The notes beneath the pieces are model-generated. The model ran no database searches. It was not told the DNA's origin and saw nothing but the letters and a program-made list of their open reading frames with translations. This document shows positions 31,448-39,375 of a DNA stretch of 49,986 nt, in pieces. Source of the DNA: Candidatus Gastranaerophilales bacterium (GTDB lineage Bacteria > Cyanobacteriota > Vampirovibrionia > Gastranaerophilales > Gastranaerophilaceae); the NCBI GenBank assembly GCA_944326615.1, contig CALVEO010000008.1:1-49986 (forward strand), read 5' to 3'. The position numbers were made by a program, and so were the translations under genes. Position 1 is the stretch's first letter. Every line of letters starts with the position of its first letter.

Positions 31448-32557
31448 ATGAAAAATATTTTATTTGTATTTGGAACGCGTCCAGAAGTTATAAAACTTGC
31501 ACCTGTTATACTGGAACTGAAAAAATATCCGGATAAATATAATGTTATTGTATGCAACACAGAACAGCAAAAGGAACTTTCAAACCAGACTCTTGCATAC
31601 TTCGGACTTAAAGCGGATTTAAATTTAGACTGCATGAAACCTAATCAGTCGCTTCTTGAAGTTCAAACAAGAATTCTAACAGCACTTGATAAAGTTTTTA
31701 CAGAAAATACAATTGATGCGACAATTGTTCAGGGAGATACTATGACGGTGCTTTGCGGAGCTTTAGCAAGTTTTTACAAAAAAATCCCTGTATATCATGT
31801 TGAAGCAGGTCTGCGCTCATACGATATTTATGAACCTTTTCCGGAAGAAGTTATGCGTCAGATGACCTCGCGTGTTGCTCAAATAAATTTTGCGCCTACG
31901 GAAAAGAACAGGCAGGCGCTTTTGAAAGAAAATATAGCTGATGACAAAATTTATGTTGTTGGAAATACCGTAATAGATGCTCTTTTTTGTTTGTCAGACG
32001 ATACTTTAAACAACGCAAAATCTTATTTTGAAAATTTTGGAATAAAAGTTGATGACAAACTGGTTTTAATTACAGCGCACAGACGGGAAAATCATGGCGA
32101 GCGTATTGATAGAATTCTTGATGCAATAGAATATCTTGTTAATAAATACAAAGAGCACACTTTTATTATTCCTGTGCACCCAAATCCTAATGTAAAAGAT
32201 AAAATTCATTCAAGATTAGAAAAGTATAATAATGTAAAACTTTTAAAACCGCTGGATTATCCAAATCTTGTTTATTTGATGAAAAATGCAAAATTAATTC
32301 TTACAGATTCGGGCGGCATACAGGAAGAAGCACCATCTTTTGGCTGTCCTACCCTTGTAATGAGATACGAAACAGAACGTCAGGAAGGAATTGATGCCGG
32401 AGTCTCTGTTCTTGTAGGCGCGGATTACGATAAAATTATTTCTTACAGTGAAGATATTTTATCTAAATCGCGTGAACAAACAAGATTAAAGGCACAAAAT
32501 CCTTATGGAGACGGAACTTCAGCAAAAAAAATAGAAGAAATAATTTCAAAATATTAA
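31448..32557 (+). CDS. wecB: UDP-N-acetylglucosamine 2-epimerase
   Basis: About 369 residues of the GT-B-fold epimerase that makes UDP-ManNAc for surface polysaccharide. Seen: FVFGTRPEVIKLAPVILEL, VQGDTMTVLCGALASF, HVEAGLRSYDIYEPFPEE (with catalytic acids), TAHRRENHGERIDRIL and ILTDSGGIQEEAPSFGCP. All catalytic motifs are intact. The start at 31448 rather than TTG at 31412 is supported by the promoter spacing. It is monocistronic; no other polysaccharide gene is adjacent. Confidence 0.93.
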   Translation: MKNILFVFGTRPEVIKLAPVILELKKYPDKYNVIVCNTEQQKELSNQTLAYFGLKADLNLDCMKPNQSLLEVQTRILTALDKVFTENTIDATIVQGDTMTVLCGALASFYKKIPVYHVEAGLRSYDIYEPFPEEVMRQMTSRVAQINFAPTEKNRQALLKENIADDKIYVVGNTVIDALFCLSDDTLNNAKSYFENFGIKVDDKLVLITAHRRENHGERIDRILDAIEYLVNKYKEHTFIIPVHPNPNVKDKIHSRLEKYNNVKLLKPLDYPNLVYLMKNAKLILTDSGGIQEEAPSFGCPTLVMRYETERQEGIDAGVSVLVGADYDKIISYSEDILSKSREQTRLKAQNPYGDGTSAKKIEEIISKY

Positions 32558-32565
32558 TTTTTAAA

Positions 32566-33198
32566 TTAAATTTTTGTTGTCATTCTGCTTTCGTAGCTTC
32601 TTATTGTTTCGCCCTTAAGCACATGTTTTGAATAGCTTTTCAGCCAGTAATTTATGGTGGGCAGAGAAGATATTTCTTTTTGGAAATTTTTATACATTGC
32701 TTTTTCGCGTTCTTTTATAATTACATTTATATCAGGCTTTTCAATTTTTTTCGGCCTTCTTGCAGAGCGCATTACAAGCAAAAGCAGTGCAATTGATATT
32801 ATGCACCAGACGATTTTGCCTTCACTCACAACACTTTTTACAGTTACAGGCGCAGAGTCCGGCGTTTCAAAAACAATATTTGCCATTGAAATCCCCGGAG
32901 CTTCTATATAAATTTTTAACTCATTATTCTTTCCATTTTCAATAGCCAGCCCTTTTACTTTTGATGCATTTTTATACATTGTATTAATATCCGGCGACTG
33001 CGAAATCCCTTTTAATGTCAAAACAATTTTATCCGGTGATTCAATATCTCTTTTAATTTTGGTTATCTGATCAGAACGCAGAATTACAGATGTTGCGCCA
33101 TCATTGTTTTCTACTACAACTGAATTTAAGTAGTTATCACCGGCAAAGGCTGAAAGTCCGGTAAATAAAATTAACATAACAAATATTTTTTTCAACAT
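32566..33198 (-). CDS. Exported AMIN-like protein with transmembrane anchor
   Basis: This 210-residue protein has a signal peptide (LKKIFVMLILFTGLSAFAG), an AMIN-like beta domain (about 25-125: DGATSVILRSDQITKI, PDKIVLTLKGI), a membrane segment (about 132-152) and a basic cytoplasmic tail of about 55 residues. AMIN domains target proteins to peptidoglycan or secretion complexes, as in AmiC and PilQ. The AMIN assignment rests on pattern only. It converges on wecB with 8 bp between. Confidence 0.6.
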   Translation of the reverse strand: MLKKIFVMLILFTGLSAFAGDNYLNSVVVENNDGATSVILRSDQITKIKRDIESPDKIVLTLKGISQSPDINTMYKNASKVKGLAIENGKNNELKIYIEAPGISMANIVFETPDSAPVTVKSVVSEGKIVWCIISIALLLLVMRSARRPKKIEKPDINVIIKEREKAMYKNFQKEISSLPTINYWLKSYSKHVLKGETIRSYESRMTTKI

Positions 33199-33389
33199 AT
33201 CCTTTTTATCCTCTACAATAAAACATTACTCCATGTGTTTTAAATTAGCATCAATCTTAGGTTTTAAGAATATAAATCAAAAGGTTGATAAAAATATTAA
33301 GTAATGTAACAAAAGAATTCCATGCCGAAATTGAAGACAAAAATAATTGTTTATATAAATGTAAGACATGAGATATTAAGGAGCAGATT

Positions 33390-33758
33390 ATGAACAATAT
33401 TTCATCTAAATCATCAGAAACTATGGCAAATAATATCAGGAATACAAAACCTGCGGAATCTGTCGAAACAGCAGGTTCGCTTGCATCAAATGAGTTTCAT
33501 AGTCTATTCAATACAAATGTATATGATGTTTTTACATCTAGCAATCCTTTTTCAGTTGACTATTCGCAGTATTCATCAGCAGGTGAAACTGTTGCCTATA
33601 CAGGCGGATTTTTAAGCAGTTTTTCAAGTGCTGTATCGACATTGACTTCTTCCGGTGGAAGTTTTAGCGGTGGTGCATCTTTTGCTGGTTCATGCGCAGG
33701 CGGTGGTTTTTCTGGAGGCTCCTGCGGATCTTCAGGCGGGTTTAGTTCTGTATGTTAG
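33390..33758 (+). CDS. Gly/Ser/Cys-rich small protein
   Basis: This 122-residue protein has no signal peptide. The first 45 residues are Asn/Ser/Thr-rich. The last 40 become a low-complexity tail of Gly, Ser and Phe with four Cys (SGGASFAGSCAGGGFSGG and onwards, ending GGFSSVC). It resembles Gly-rich tails on TPM-type proteins or unmodified bacteriocin precursors, without a diagnostic motif. It has a good AAGGAG ribosome-binding site and its own terminator, so it is probably a real monocistronic gene. Confidence 0.65.
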   Translation: MNNISSKSSETMANNIRNTKPAESVETAGSLASNEFHSLFNTNVYDVFTSSNPFSVDYSQYSSAGETVAYTGGFLSSFSSAVSTLTSSGGSFSGGASFAGSCAGGGFSGGSCGSSGGFSSVC

Positions 33759-33794
33759 GAAAAAGTGAGAAATAAGAAAAAGAAATACATTAAT

Positions 33795-33820
33795 TGACGG
33801 TTAAAAAGACCGTCATTTTT
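33795..33820 (+). terminator. Terminator of the Gly/Ser/Cys-rich gene
   Basis: Stem tgacggt/accgtca with a 7-nt A-rich loop and a T tract, 35 bp after the stop. Confidence 0.85.
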
Positions 33821-33835
33821 ATTTATAAATATTAT

Positions 33836-34087
33836 GTGGATAAAAAATACTATACATATATAATTTTAACAGAAAATAACACACTTTACTGCGGGTACAC
33901 AGATGATGTCGAAAAACGTTTTCAGGCACATCTTGACGGCAGAGGAGCAAAATATACACGCATAAATAAGCCCCAAAAGCTTGTATACCAAAAAGAATTC
34001 TCAACAAAGTCAGAAGCAATGAAAGAAGAATACAGAATAAAAAAGTTATCCCGCAAAGAAAAACTTAAACTATTTGCAAATCAATAA
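33836..34087 (+). CDS. GIY-YIG domain protein (UPF0213/YhbQ-like)
   Basis: About 83 residues of a minimal GIY-YIG nuclease-like domain: YYTYIILTENNTLYCGYTDD (GIY...YIG equivalents YII and YCG), the arginine helix VEKRFQAHLDGRGAKYT, and KSEAMKEEYRIKKLSRKEK with the metal-binding glutamate. The preferred start is GTG at 33836, since in-frame TTG at 33794 lies inside the terminator of the preceding gene. TATAAA lies 6 nt before the GTG, with no Shine-Dalgarno. Confidence 0.8.
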   Translation: MDKKYYTYIILTENNTLYCGYTDDVEKRFQAHLDGRGAKYTRINKPQKLVYQKEFSTKSEAMKEEYRIKKLSRKEKLKLFANQ

Positions 34088-34116
34088 GATACTCTCCAAA
34101 GCTTACACGCTCTCTT

Positions 34117-34240
34117 ACAATGACAAAACAAGTTCATGCAAAACTCAAGTGGTGGATGGAACGGCTACGTTCCCCCTCTCTCTTTGTGAGAGGGAGCAGC
34201 TCTTGACGAGCCTGCGAGTCATTAGAGATGCGGGTGAGGG
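34117..34240. repeat. Dispersed composite repeat, copy 1
   Basis: It starts with aagttcatgcaaaa and the hairpin ggaacggctacgttcc (34158-34173), followed by about 70 bp (from ccctctctctttgtgagag to gagatgcgggtgaggg) nearly identical to 34452-34518. Reading frames here encode the same peptide in both copies only because the DNA is repeated. Confidence 0.85.
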
Positions 34241-34347
34241 TTCAGATGTCAGAAAGATAGGAATGTAAGAAGATATGAGGGTAGGCCATTTACGGTAAAA
34301 GGCTTATTTTCTAATTGTCGAAGTCTACCTTCTTGTTGTGATATAAC

Positions 34348-34518
34348 AAGTTCATACAAAACCCAGGTGTTGGATGGAATGGCTACATTCTCTCACAATG
34401 AAAAGCAAAGTTCATGCAAGATCAAGGTATCGGGTGCAGCGGCTACGCTGCCCCTCTCTCTTTGTGAGAGGGAGCAGCTCTTGACGAGTCTGCGAGTCAT
34501 TAGAGATGCGGGTGAGGG
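34348..34518. repeat. Dispersed composite repeat, copies 2 and 3
   Basis: Two hairpin units, ggaatggctacattct (34376-34391) and gcagcggctacgctgc (34436-34451). The second is followed by the same 70-bp block as copy 1. Confidence 0.85.
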
Positions 34519-34529
34519 TTTTATCAGAT

Positions 34530-34629
34530 GTCAGGAAGATCTATTTGGCAGACGGAGGTTCGGAAGTCAGGAGGTCAAGCTATTATCGGTGCTGCGCACA
34601 AAAATAACTTCTGTAACCAGCTTGCCTTC
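34530..34629. repeat. 100-bp dispersed repeat, inverted relative to 46280-46380
   Basis: The reverse complement reads ttacagaagttatttttgtg, cgcagcaccgataatagctt, gacctcctgacttccgaacc, then tccgtctgcc. By eye it is about 85% identical to 46280-46380. The remaining 150 bp up to 34785 show no further gene. Confidence 0.8.
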
Positions 34630-34785
34630 TTGCCCTCCGAACCTCTGCTCCTCTGGTTTGTCCTCCAGCTCTCCACATTATGTGAGGGAGCGAACAATAC
34701 CTTAATAGCTCATCTAACATAAAAAATTTGAGCAACACTGAATTAATTGATTGAACTGGATATTTGTATCCAAAAATACAGAAAT

Positions 34786-36138
34786 TTATTGTGACTGCTG
34801 CTTTTCCCGCTCGCGCTCTAGTTGGCGGAGTTCTTTTTGCCGCTGTTTCTCAAGCTTTTGTTCCTCTTTAAATTGTTGCTCGGCTTTTATTTGCTTATAT
34901 TTTTCTATTGCTTCATTACCGGATGTGGAACCTTGAATTTTCCGTCTTAAATCATAATCTTTCTGCGACTCTCTAAATTCTTCATCCATTTCTTTAATTT
35001 TTGCTTTATACGATTTTTTTAAAGCTTTAAGATCTTCTTTTTTCTGCTTTTTATCCTGTTTTGCTTTATTTTTATCAATTTGTTTTAGCTGCTTTTCCTC
35101 TGCTTCTGTAATTGAGGGTGAAACGACTCCCGCTTTTACAAGCTTATATCCGTTCATTCCAATCTCAACGGCTTTTGTATTATCTAATGTCAAAAGTCTC
35201 GGTCTTTCTCCTTTTGCAGTTACTGCCCAAGTTCCGAGGTTTACGGGCTTTTCTCCTGTATAGGCAATAGCATTTACAACAACCCAGTTTGGATTGCTTG
35301 AAGCAAAACCTAAAGGATAAATATCCCATCTCTTGTCTTCAAGATTAATATCCTGGTTTTCTTTCCAGTAATAAACAATAGCATCACGTAATTCAACAAG
35401 ACTGTAAGAATTTTTAACACTAAAATCATATACAACCGGAGTTGTTTTCCAGATACCGTCTTTTGTATTACCAATTTTTTCTTTTAACAAAATTTTAGTA
35501 CCATCCGGCGAAAAATCGACAGGCGTAATTGTTCTGAATGTGTAGTAATTATCGTTTGTTTTATTTGTTGATAAAATGGGTTCAGAAAGTCTGTGAATTG
35601 TACTCGCTGTCAATATTTTATCCATGTTGGATTTGGCTTCCTCAAGATTAATTACAAAAATATCACAAGCAGTAGAACCAGTATTGGGATAATAATAGAT
35701 TGCAGGGTATACAAGCTTTGTAAAATCAGGAGATACAATTCCCTGCGCATTTTGCTGGCGTCTTTCATAGAATGTATTAGTGAGTGTAATTTCAGGGCTG
35801 CCGGGAGGATTATTATAGCGGACAATCTTATACGAAGGCTGAGGTACATAAACCATATCTGCCGGCGTGGGAATTTTAGGAATATCAATTTCTGTTTGCA
35901 TTCTATCTTTTGGAGCAGAAAGCTGCTCATATTCCTCAACCGTCATATAACCTGATGTTGTACGTCTTTTTAAGACAGCCTTTTTGTATTTTTCTTTTTC
36001 TTCCTGCTTATTAACATTAAGAATGTATTTTGCTTCTTTTTTGTTAATATCTTTATCAACATACGGGACAGGGATTTCGTCTCCCCATTGAATATAAGCG
36101 CAAAAAGCAGCAGCTATTCCGAGGAGGACATAAATCAT
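34786..36138 (-). CDS. Membrane-anchored protein with beta-propeller-like middle and charged coiled-coil tail
   Basis: This 450-residue protein has an N-terminal hydrophobic segment (residues 2-16) as uncleaved anchor. A central region (about 100-345) has TolB/WD-like strands such as GIVSPDFTKLVYPAIYYYP and TPVDFSPDGTKILLKEKIG. The last 105 residues are a Lys/Glu/Gln-rich coiled coil. No family assigned. It ends the operon with the response regulator and kinase upstream (3 bp gap), so it may be an output or partner of that system. Confidence 0.6.
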   Translation of the reverse strand: MIYVLLGIAAAFCAYIQWGDEIPVPYVDKDINKKEAKYILNVNKQEEKEKYKKAVLKRRTTSGYMTVEEYEQLSAPKDRMQTEIDIPKIPTPADMVYVPQPSYKIVRYNNPPGSPEITLTNTFYERRQQNAQGIVSPDFTKLVYPAIYYYPNTGSTACDIFVINLEEAKSNMDKILTASTIHRLSEPILSTNKTNDNYYTFRTITPVDFSPDGTKILLKEKIGNTKDGIWKTTPVVYDFSVKNSYSLVELRDAIVYYWKENQDINLEDKRWDIYPLGFASSNPNWVVVNAIAYTGEKPVNLGTWAVTAKGERPRLLTLDNTKAVEIGMNGYKLVKAGVVSPSITEAEEKQLKQIDKNKAKQDKKQKKEDLKALKKSYKAKIKEMDEEFRESQKDYDLRRKIQGSTSGNEAIEKYKQIKAEQQFKEEQKLEKQRQKELRQLEREREKQQSQ

Positions 36139-36141
36139 ACT

Positions 36142-36816
36142 TTACACCAAGCCTTCTTTCATAGCCATTGAAATAGCTTTTGAACGGGAATTTACGTACA
36201 ATTTCTGTAAAATACTGTGTACATGTGTTTTAGTAGTTGAAATAGTTATAACAAGTTTTTCAGCTATCTGGGGGTTAGTAAGTCCGTCAACAATTAATGC
36301 CAGAACTTCCATTTCACGCTCTGTTAACCCGTATAAATTTTTTCCAAGTTTATAATTAATTTCCCCGCGTTTTTCATTAACAGAAGAACCGCGTCTTATG
36401 TTTGTAAGAACTACTTTTGCGATTGCAGGATCCAGCCAGCCAGCACCTTCTGAAACAGCAAGAACAGCAGAAACAGTCTGTTCGGATGTCGCGCCTTTCG
36501 TAATATATCCGTCAGCACCTGCCTGAAAAGAGTCAAAAATATCATCTTCACTTTCTCTTGAAGTATACATAAGAACTTTAATTTTGGAATTTGCACTTTT
36601 TATACGCTTTGTAGCCTCTATTCCGTCAATAGTCGGGAGGCCTATATCCATAACTACAACATCCGGAAAAATTTCAAGGGCTTTATCAACACCTTCCAGC
36701 CCGTCAGCACACATTCCTGCAATTTCAATATGAGAATTATTGCTCAAAATTACAGAAAGCCCCATACGAGCCATATCGTGATCTTCCACTATGAGAACTT
36801 TTATATTCTTAGCCAT
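36142..36816 (-). CDS. NarL/FixJ-type response regulator
   Basis: About 224 residues. The receiver domain has the acidic VEDHD, the phospho-acceptor in VVMDIGLPTIDG (Asp near 54), MYTSRE and the lysine in YITKGA. The LuxR-type HTH is YGLTEREMEVLALIVDGLTN / KLVITISTTKTHVHSILQKL. It should bind DNA once phosphorylated by the upstream hybrid kinase. The start MAKNIKV at 36816 overlaps the kinase stop by 8 nt, so the two are translationally coupled. Confidence 0.93.
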   Translation of the reverse strand: MAKNIKVLIVEDHDMARMGLSVILSNNSHIEIAGMCADGLEGVDKALEIFPDVVVMDIGLPTIDGIEATKRIKSANSKIKVLMYTSRESEDDIFDSFQAGADGYITKGATSEQTVSAVLAVSEGAGWLDPAIAKVVLTNIRRGSSVNEKRGEINYKLGKNLYGLTEREMEVLALIVDGLTNPQIAEKLVITISTTKTHVHSILQKLYVNSRSKAISMAMKEGLV

Positions 36817-38410
36817 TTGAAACCTGTCTTTCTTTAATTCGTGCATCTGTAACCACATCTGTTAACAGGAATGAAAATTCGCTGCCCTTATCAACTTTGC
36901 TGTCAACCCAAATTTTACCGCCATGGGCATCAATAATCTGCCTTGAAAGATAAAGCCCAAGACCGGTTCCTGTAGAACGTTTTCTAGCCGTACCTTGTGA
37001 AAATCTTTTAAACAAATTTGGAATATCTGCTTGTGGAATTCCGTTTCCATTATCGGTAACAGAAAATATAAAATCACCGTTTTGCGCTTTGGCAAGAACT
37101 TTAACATCTCCGCCCTTATTTGTATAATTCAGTGCATTACCGCACAAATTTGTAATTACACGCTTGATTTCCGCTCTGTCAGCTAAAATATGCAAATCAT
37201 CCGGGAGTTCATATTTAACAGTAAAATTAAGATTTTTTTTGTCTGCCAGAGGTTTTAATTCACTGTAACACTGTTCTATCAAATCTTTAACAGGAAAAGC
37301 AGTTTTACAAAGTGTCAATTTACCGCTTTCAAATCTGTAAACTTCCAATAATGCATTAACAAGCCCTAGTAAATCCTCATTGCTCTGGAGCATCGTTGAG
37401 AGGAGAACTTTTTGTTTTTCATCAAGCTCTCCAATTGCACCTTCAAGGAAAAATTTTAAGGTTTGTATAGCAGCAAGAAGCGGGGTTCTCATATCATGGG
37501 TAAGAGTAGCAATAAAATCATCTCTTAACCTTTCTGCTTCTTTATGCGCGCTAACATCTCTGATAACGCCAACAAATTTATCAAATTTGTTATCATCTCC
37601 AGATATTCCAGCAAAGCTTATTTCTACCGGAATATGCAGCCCGCTTAAGGTATTTATCAAATAGTAATCTCGAAGTAAAATTTCAGAATTTTCTTCGCTT
37701 AGTCCAAATATTTCACCAGACTTATTGTCTTTTGCAGAATTAAATTCTTTGACATTTGAATACGCGATTTCCTGAAATTTCTTTTTACATAATGACTCTG
37801 CAGATAAGCCGACCAAATTTTCACAAGCAGGGTTTACCTGTTCAATTTTACCATCACCGTCAACTATAATTATGCCATCCGCGCAATAATTTATAATGCC
37901 GGAAAGCTTTTTATTAGCTTCCTGAAGATCTGCAGTACGTTCAGCAACAATTTTTTCAAGGTTTGTAGAGTAATCCTGAAGTTTTGTTTTAGCAACTTCA
38001 AGTTCACATATTTTATTACGAAGATTTTCAAGAAGATGACTTCTTTCTATGCCGTTTTTTATATTGAGAATAAGATCATCATTATCCCATGGTTTTTCAA
38101 TATATTTGTAAAGTCCGATTTCATTTATTGCTTTAATAGCATTTTCTTTATCGGCATAACCTGTTAAAAGAATCATGCTGACTTCCGGATAAAGTTTCTT
38201 AGCTTCCCTTAAAAATTCAAGACCGTTCATTTCCGGCATAATAAAATCTGATATAACTAAATCAGGAGTATTTTCATTAAGGAAATAAAGAGCTTCTTTC
38301 GGGCTGTTAAATAAATGTATATCATCAAATCCCTCAACTTTAAACAGGGTTTTAAAAGCCGAGGTAACCATTTTTTCATCATCAACTACTACAATTTTAC
38401 CGGTATTCAT
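36809..38410 (-). CDS. Response-regulator/PAS/histidine-kinase hybrid
   Basis: This 533-residue soluble protein. Order: receiver (1-125) with phospho-acceptor DFIMPEMNG and KPWDND; coiled coil (about 130-170); PAS (GIINYCADGIIIVDGDGKIE); HisKA with histidine in TLTHDMRTPLLA; HATPase_c with NLCGNALNYT, DNGNGIPQ, FKRFSQGTARK and GTGLGLYLSRQ. All boxes are intact. The N-terminal receiver suggests it sits mid-way in a phosphorelay. TATTAT lies 7 nt before the ATG without a Shine-Dalgarno. It is divergent from the broken pilin gene. Confidence 0.93.
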   Translation of the reverse strand: MNTGKIVVVDDEKMVTSAFKTLFKVEGFDDIHLFNSPKEALYFLNENTPDLVISDFIMPEMNGLEFLREAKKLYPEVSMILLTGYADKENAIKAINEIGLYKYIEKPWDNDDLILNIKNGIERSHLLENLRNKICELEVAKTKLQDYSTNLEKIVAERTADLQEANKKLSGIINYCADGIIIVDGDGKIEQVNPACENLVGLSAESLCKKKFQEIAYSNVKEFNSAKDNKSGEIFGLSEENSEILLRDYYLINTLSGLHIPVEISFAGISGDDNKFDKFVGVIRDVSAHKEAERLRDDFIATLTHDMRTPLLAAIQTLKFFLEGAIGELDEKQKVLLSTMLQSNEDLLGLVNALLEVYRFESGKLTLCKTAFPVKDLIEQCYSELKPLADKKNLNFTVKYELPDDLHILADRAEIKRVITNLCGNALNYTNKGGDVKVLAKAQNGDFIFSVTDNGNGIPQADIPNLFKRFSQGTARKRSTGTGLGLYLSRQIIDAHGGKIWVDSKVDKGSEFSFLLTDVVTDARIKERQVSNG

Positions 38411-38417
38411 ACTTTAT

Positions 38418-38446
38418 ATAATACGCTATTTTGATTTAGAGGACAA
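38418..38446 (-). promoter_or_regulatory. Promoter of the kinase operon, leaderless type
   Basis: On the minus strand TTGTCC (38441-38446), a 17-nt spacer and TATTAT (38418-38423) end 7 nt before the ATG at 38410. Confidence 0.55.
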
Positions 38447-38478
38447 ATACATTACAAAATTGCAATAATTTCCTTTTA

Positions 38479-38507
38479 TTGACAAAATATAAAAATAAGT
38501 CTATTAT
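38479..38507 (+). promoter_or_regulatory. Strong promoter upstream of the broken pilin gene
   Basis: TTGACA (38479-38484), 17-nt spacer, TATTAT (38502-38507). An AAAGGAGG ribosome-binding site (38516-38523) and ATG at 38528 follow. Confidence 0.75.
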
Positions 38508-38527
38508 AAGCAAAAAAGGAGGAATAA

Positions 38528-39346
38528 ATGTTTAGACAAATATCTGTTGAGATCGCCCCCCCCCCGAAAAAATTTCTCTAGCGCTTATTAAAACCATTTG
38601 TAGAGCTCTTCAACCAGTTTTTAACAGTTTTTTTTACTATTTTGATTTTAGCCATATAAAGCTTTTACTCTTGCAGAAGTTTTAGTTACACTTGGCGTAA
38701 TTGGAATAGTTTCAGTAATTACTATTCCAACACTAATTCAAAATCAGCAGAAAAAAATTTATGTTACGCAATTACAGAAAATTTGTAATGAAATAGAACA
38801 AGCCTTTCAAAAAGAAATAAATGATAATAATGCGATTAATTTAAAAGAGGCGGGATTTAGTAGCTCTGGTAGTAGTAAAGAATTTTTCAACAAACATTTT
38901 AAAATTATGAAACTTTGTGAAAGAGAATCGTGTTTTGCTGTTGACTACAAAAATTTAAAAGGAAAAACTATTTCTACAGGTAAATTTGGCTGGCTTAACG
39001 GGAATTGTGCAATAATTGCAAACGGAGCAGAAATATGTATTGATAGTGTCGGGAGAATTCATACATATAACGGTTACTCCTCAAGCTATGGAATAACATT
39101 TATTGATGTTAATGGGAGTAAAAAACCAAATGTTATAGGCAGAGATGCATATTATATGATAAATTGGGATGATGGAATACTTGACACATTGAATGCATCT
39201 CCGGCTTGTAGAAAAAAGGAATTTGTGACGGAGAATCATTAGAAATAATAAGGGAATCCGGCAAATCATGTCAGGAAACAAACGGCTGGGGTGATCAAGC
39301 CTGTTTTGGAAGATTGTTAAATAATAATTGGCAAATTGATTATTAA
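38528..39346 (+). pseudogene. Pseudopilin gene broken by an insertion and a 1-nt frameshift
   Basis: Promoter, ribosome-binding site and ATG are intact, but translation from 38528 stops after 17 codons, past a run of ten C (38556-38565). The pilin frame resumes at 38658 with KAFTLAEVLVTLGVIGIVSV, directly after in-frame TAG at 38649. The simplest reconstruction joins ATG-TTT (38528-38533) to AAA-GCT (38658), removing about 124 nt. Near the 3' end the frame stops at 39240, whereas adding one A to the run at 39212-39217 restores GICDGESLEIIRESGKSCQE and the ending NNNWQIDY. The two lesions make a functional product unlikely unless there are sequence or assembly errors. Confidence 0.8.
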
Positions 39347-39375
39347 ACAAGGAGGAATATTCCTCCTTGTTTAAT
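39342..39375. terminator. Bidirectional terminator shared by pilin remnant and ferritin
   Basis: A perfect 15-bp stem (attaaacaaggagga / tcctccttgtttaat) with a 4-nt loop. The stop codons of both convergent genes lie inside the stem arms. Confidence 0.85.

Noticed and set aside
34074-34705. Two overlapping reading frames encoding the same LSLCEREQLLTSLRVI-type peptide
   Set aside because: The peptide similarity comes from a repeated DNA block; there is no ribosome-binding site and the frames are interrupted by hairpins.
34088-34785. tRNA or IS element in the gene-free island
   Set aside because: No cloverleaf, no transposase frame and no terminal inverted repeats with target duplication could be seen.
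38556-38565. Simple phase variation of the pilin by the ten-C run
   Set aside because: None of the three possible C counts connects the ATG to the pilin frame, because TAG at 38649 precedes it in frame; an insertion explains it better.
38907-39242. A separate 111-codon protein
   Set aside because: It is the in-frame continuation of the pilin remnant that starts at 38658, not an independent gene.
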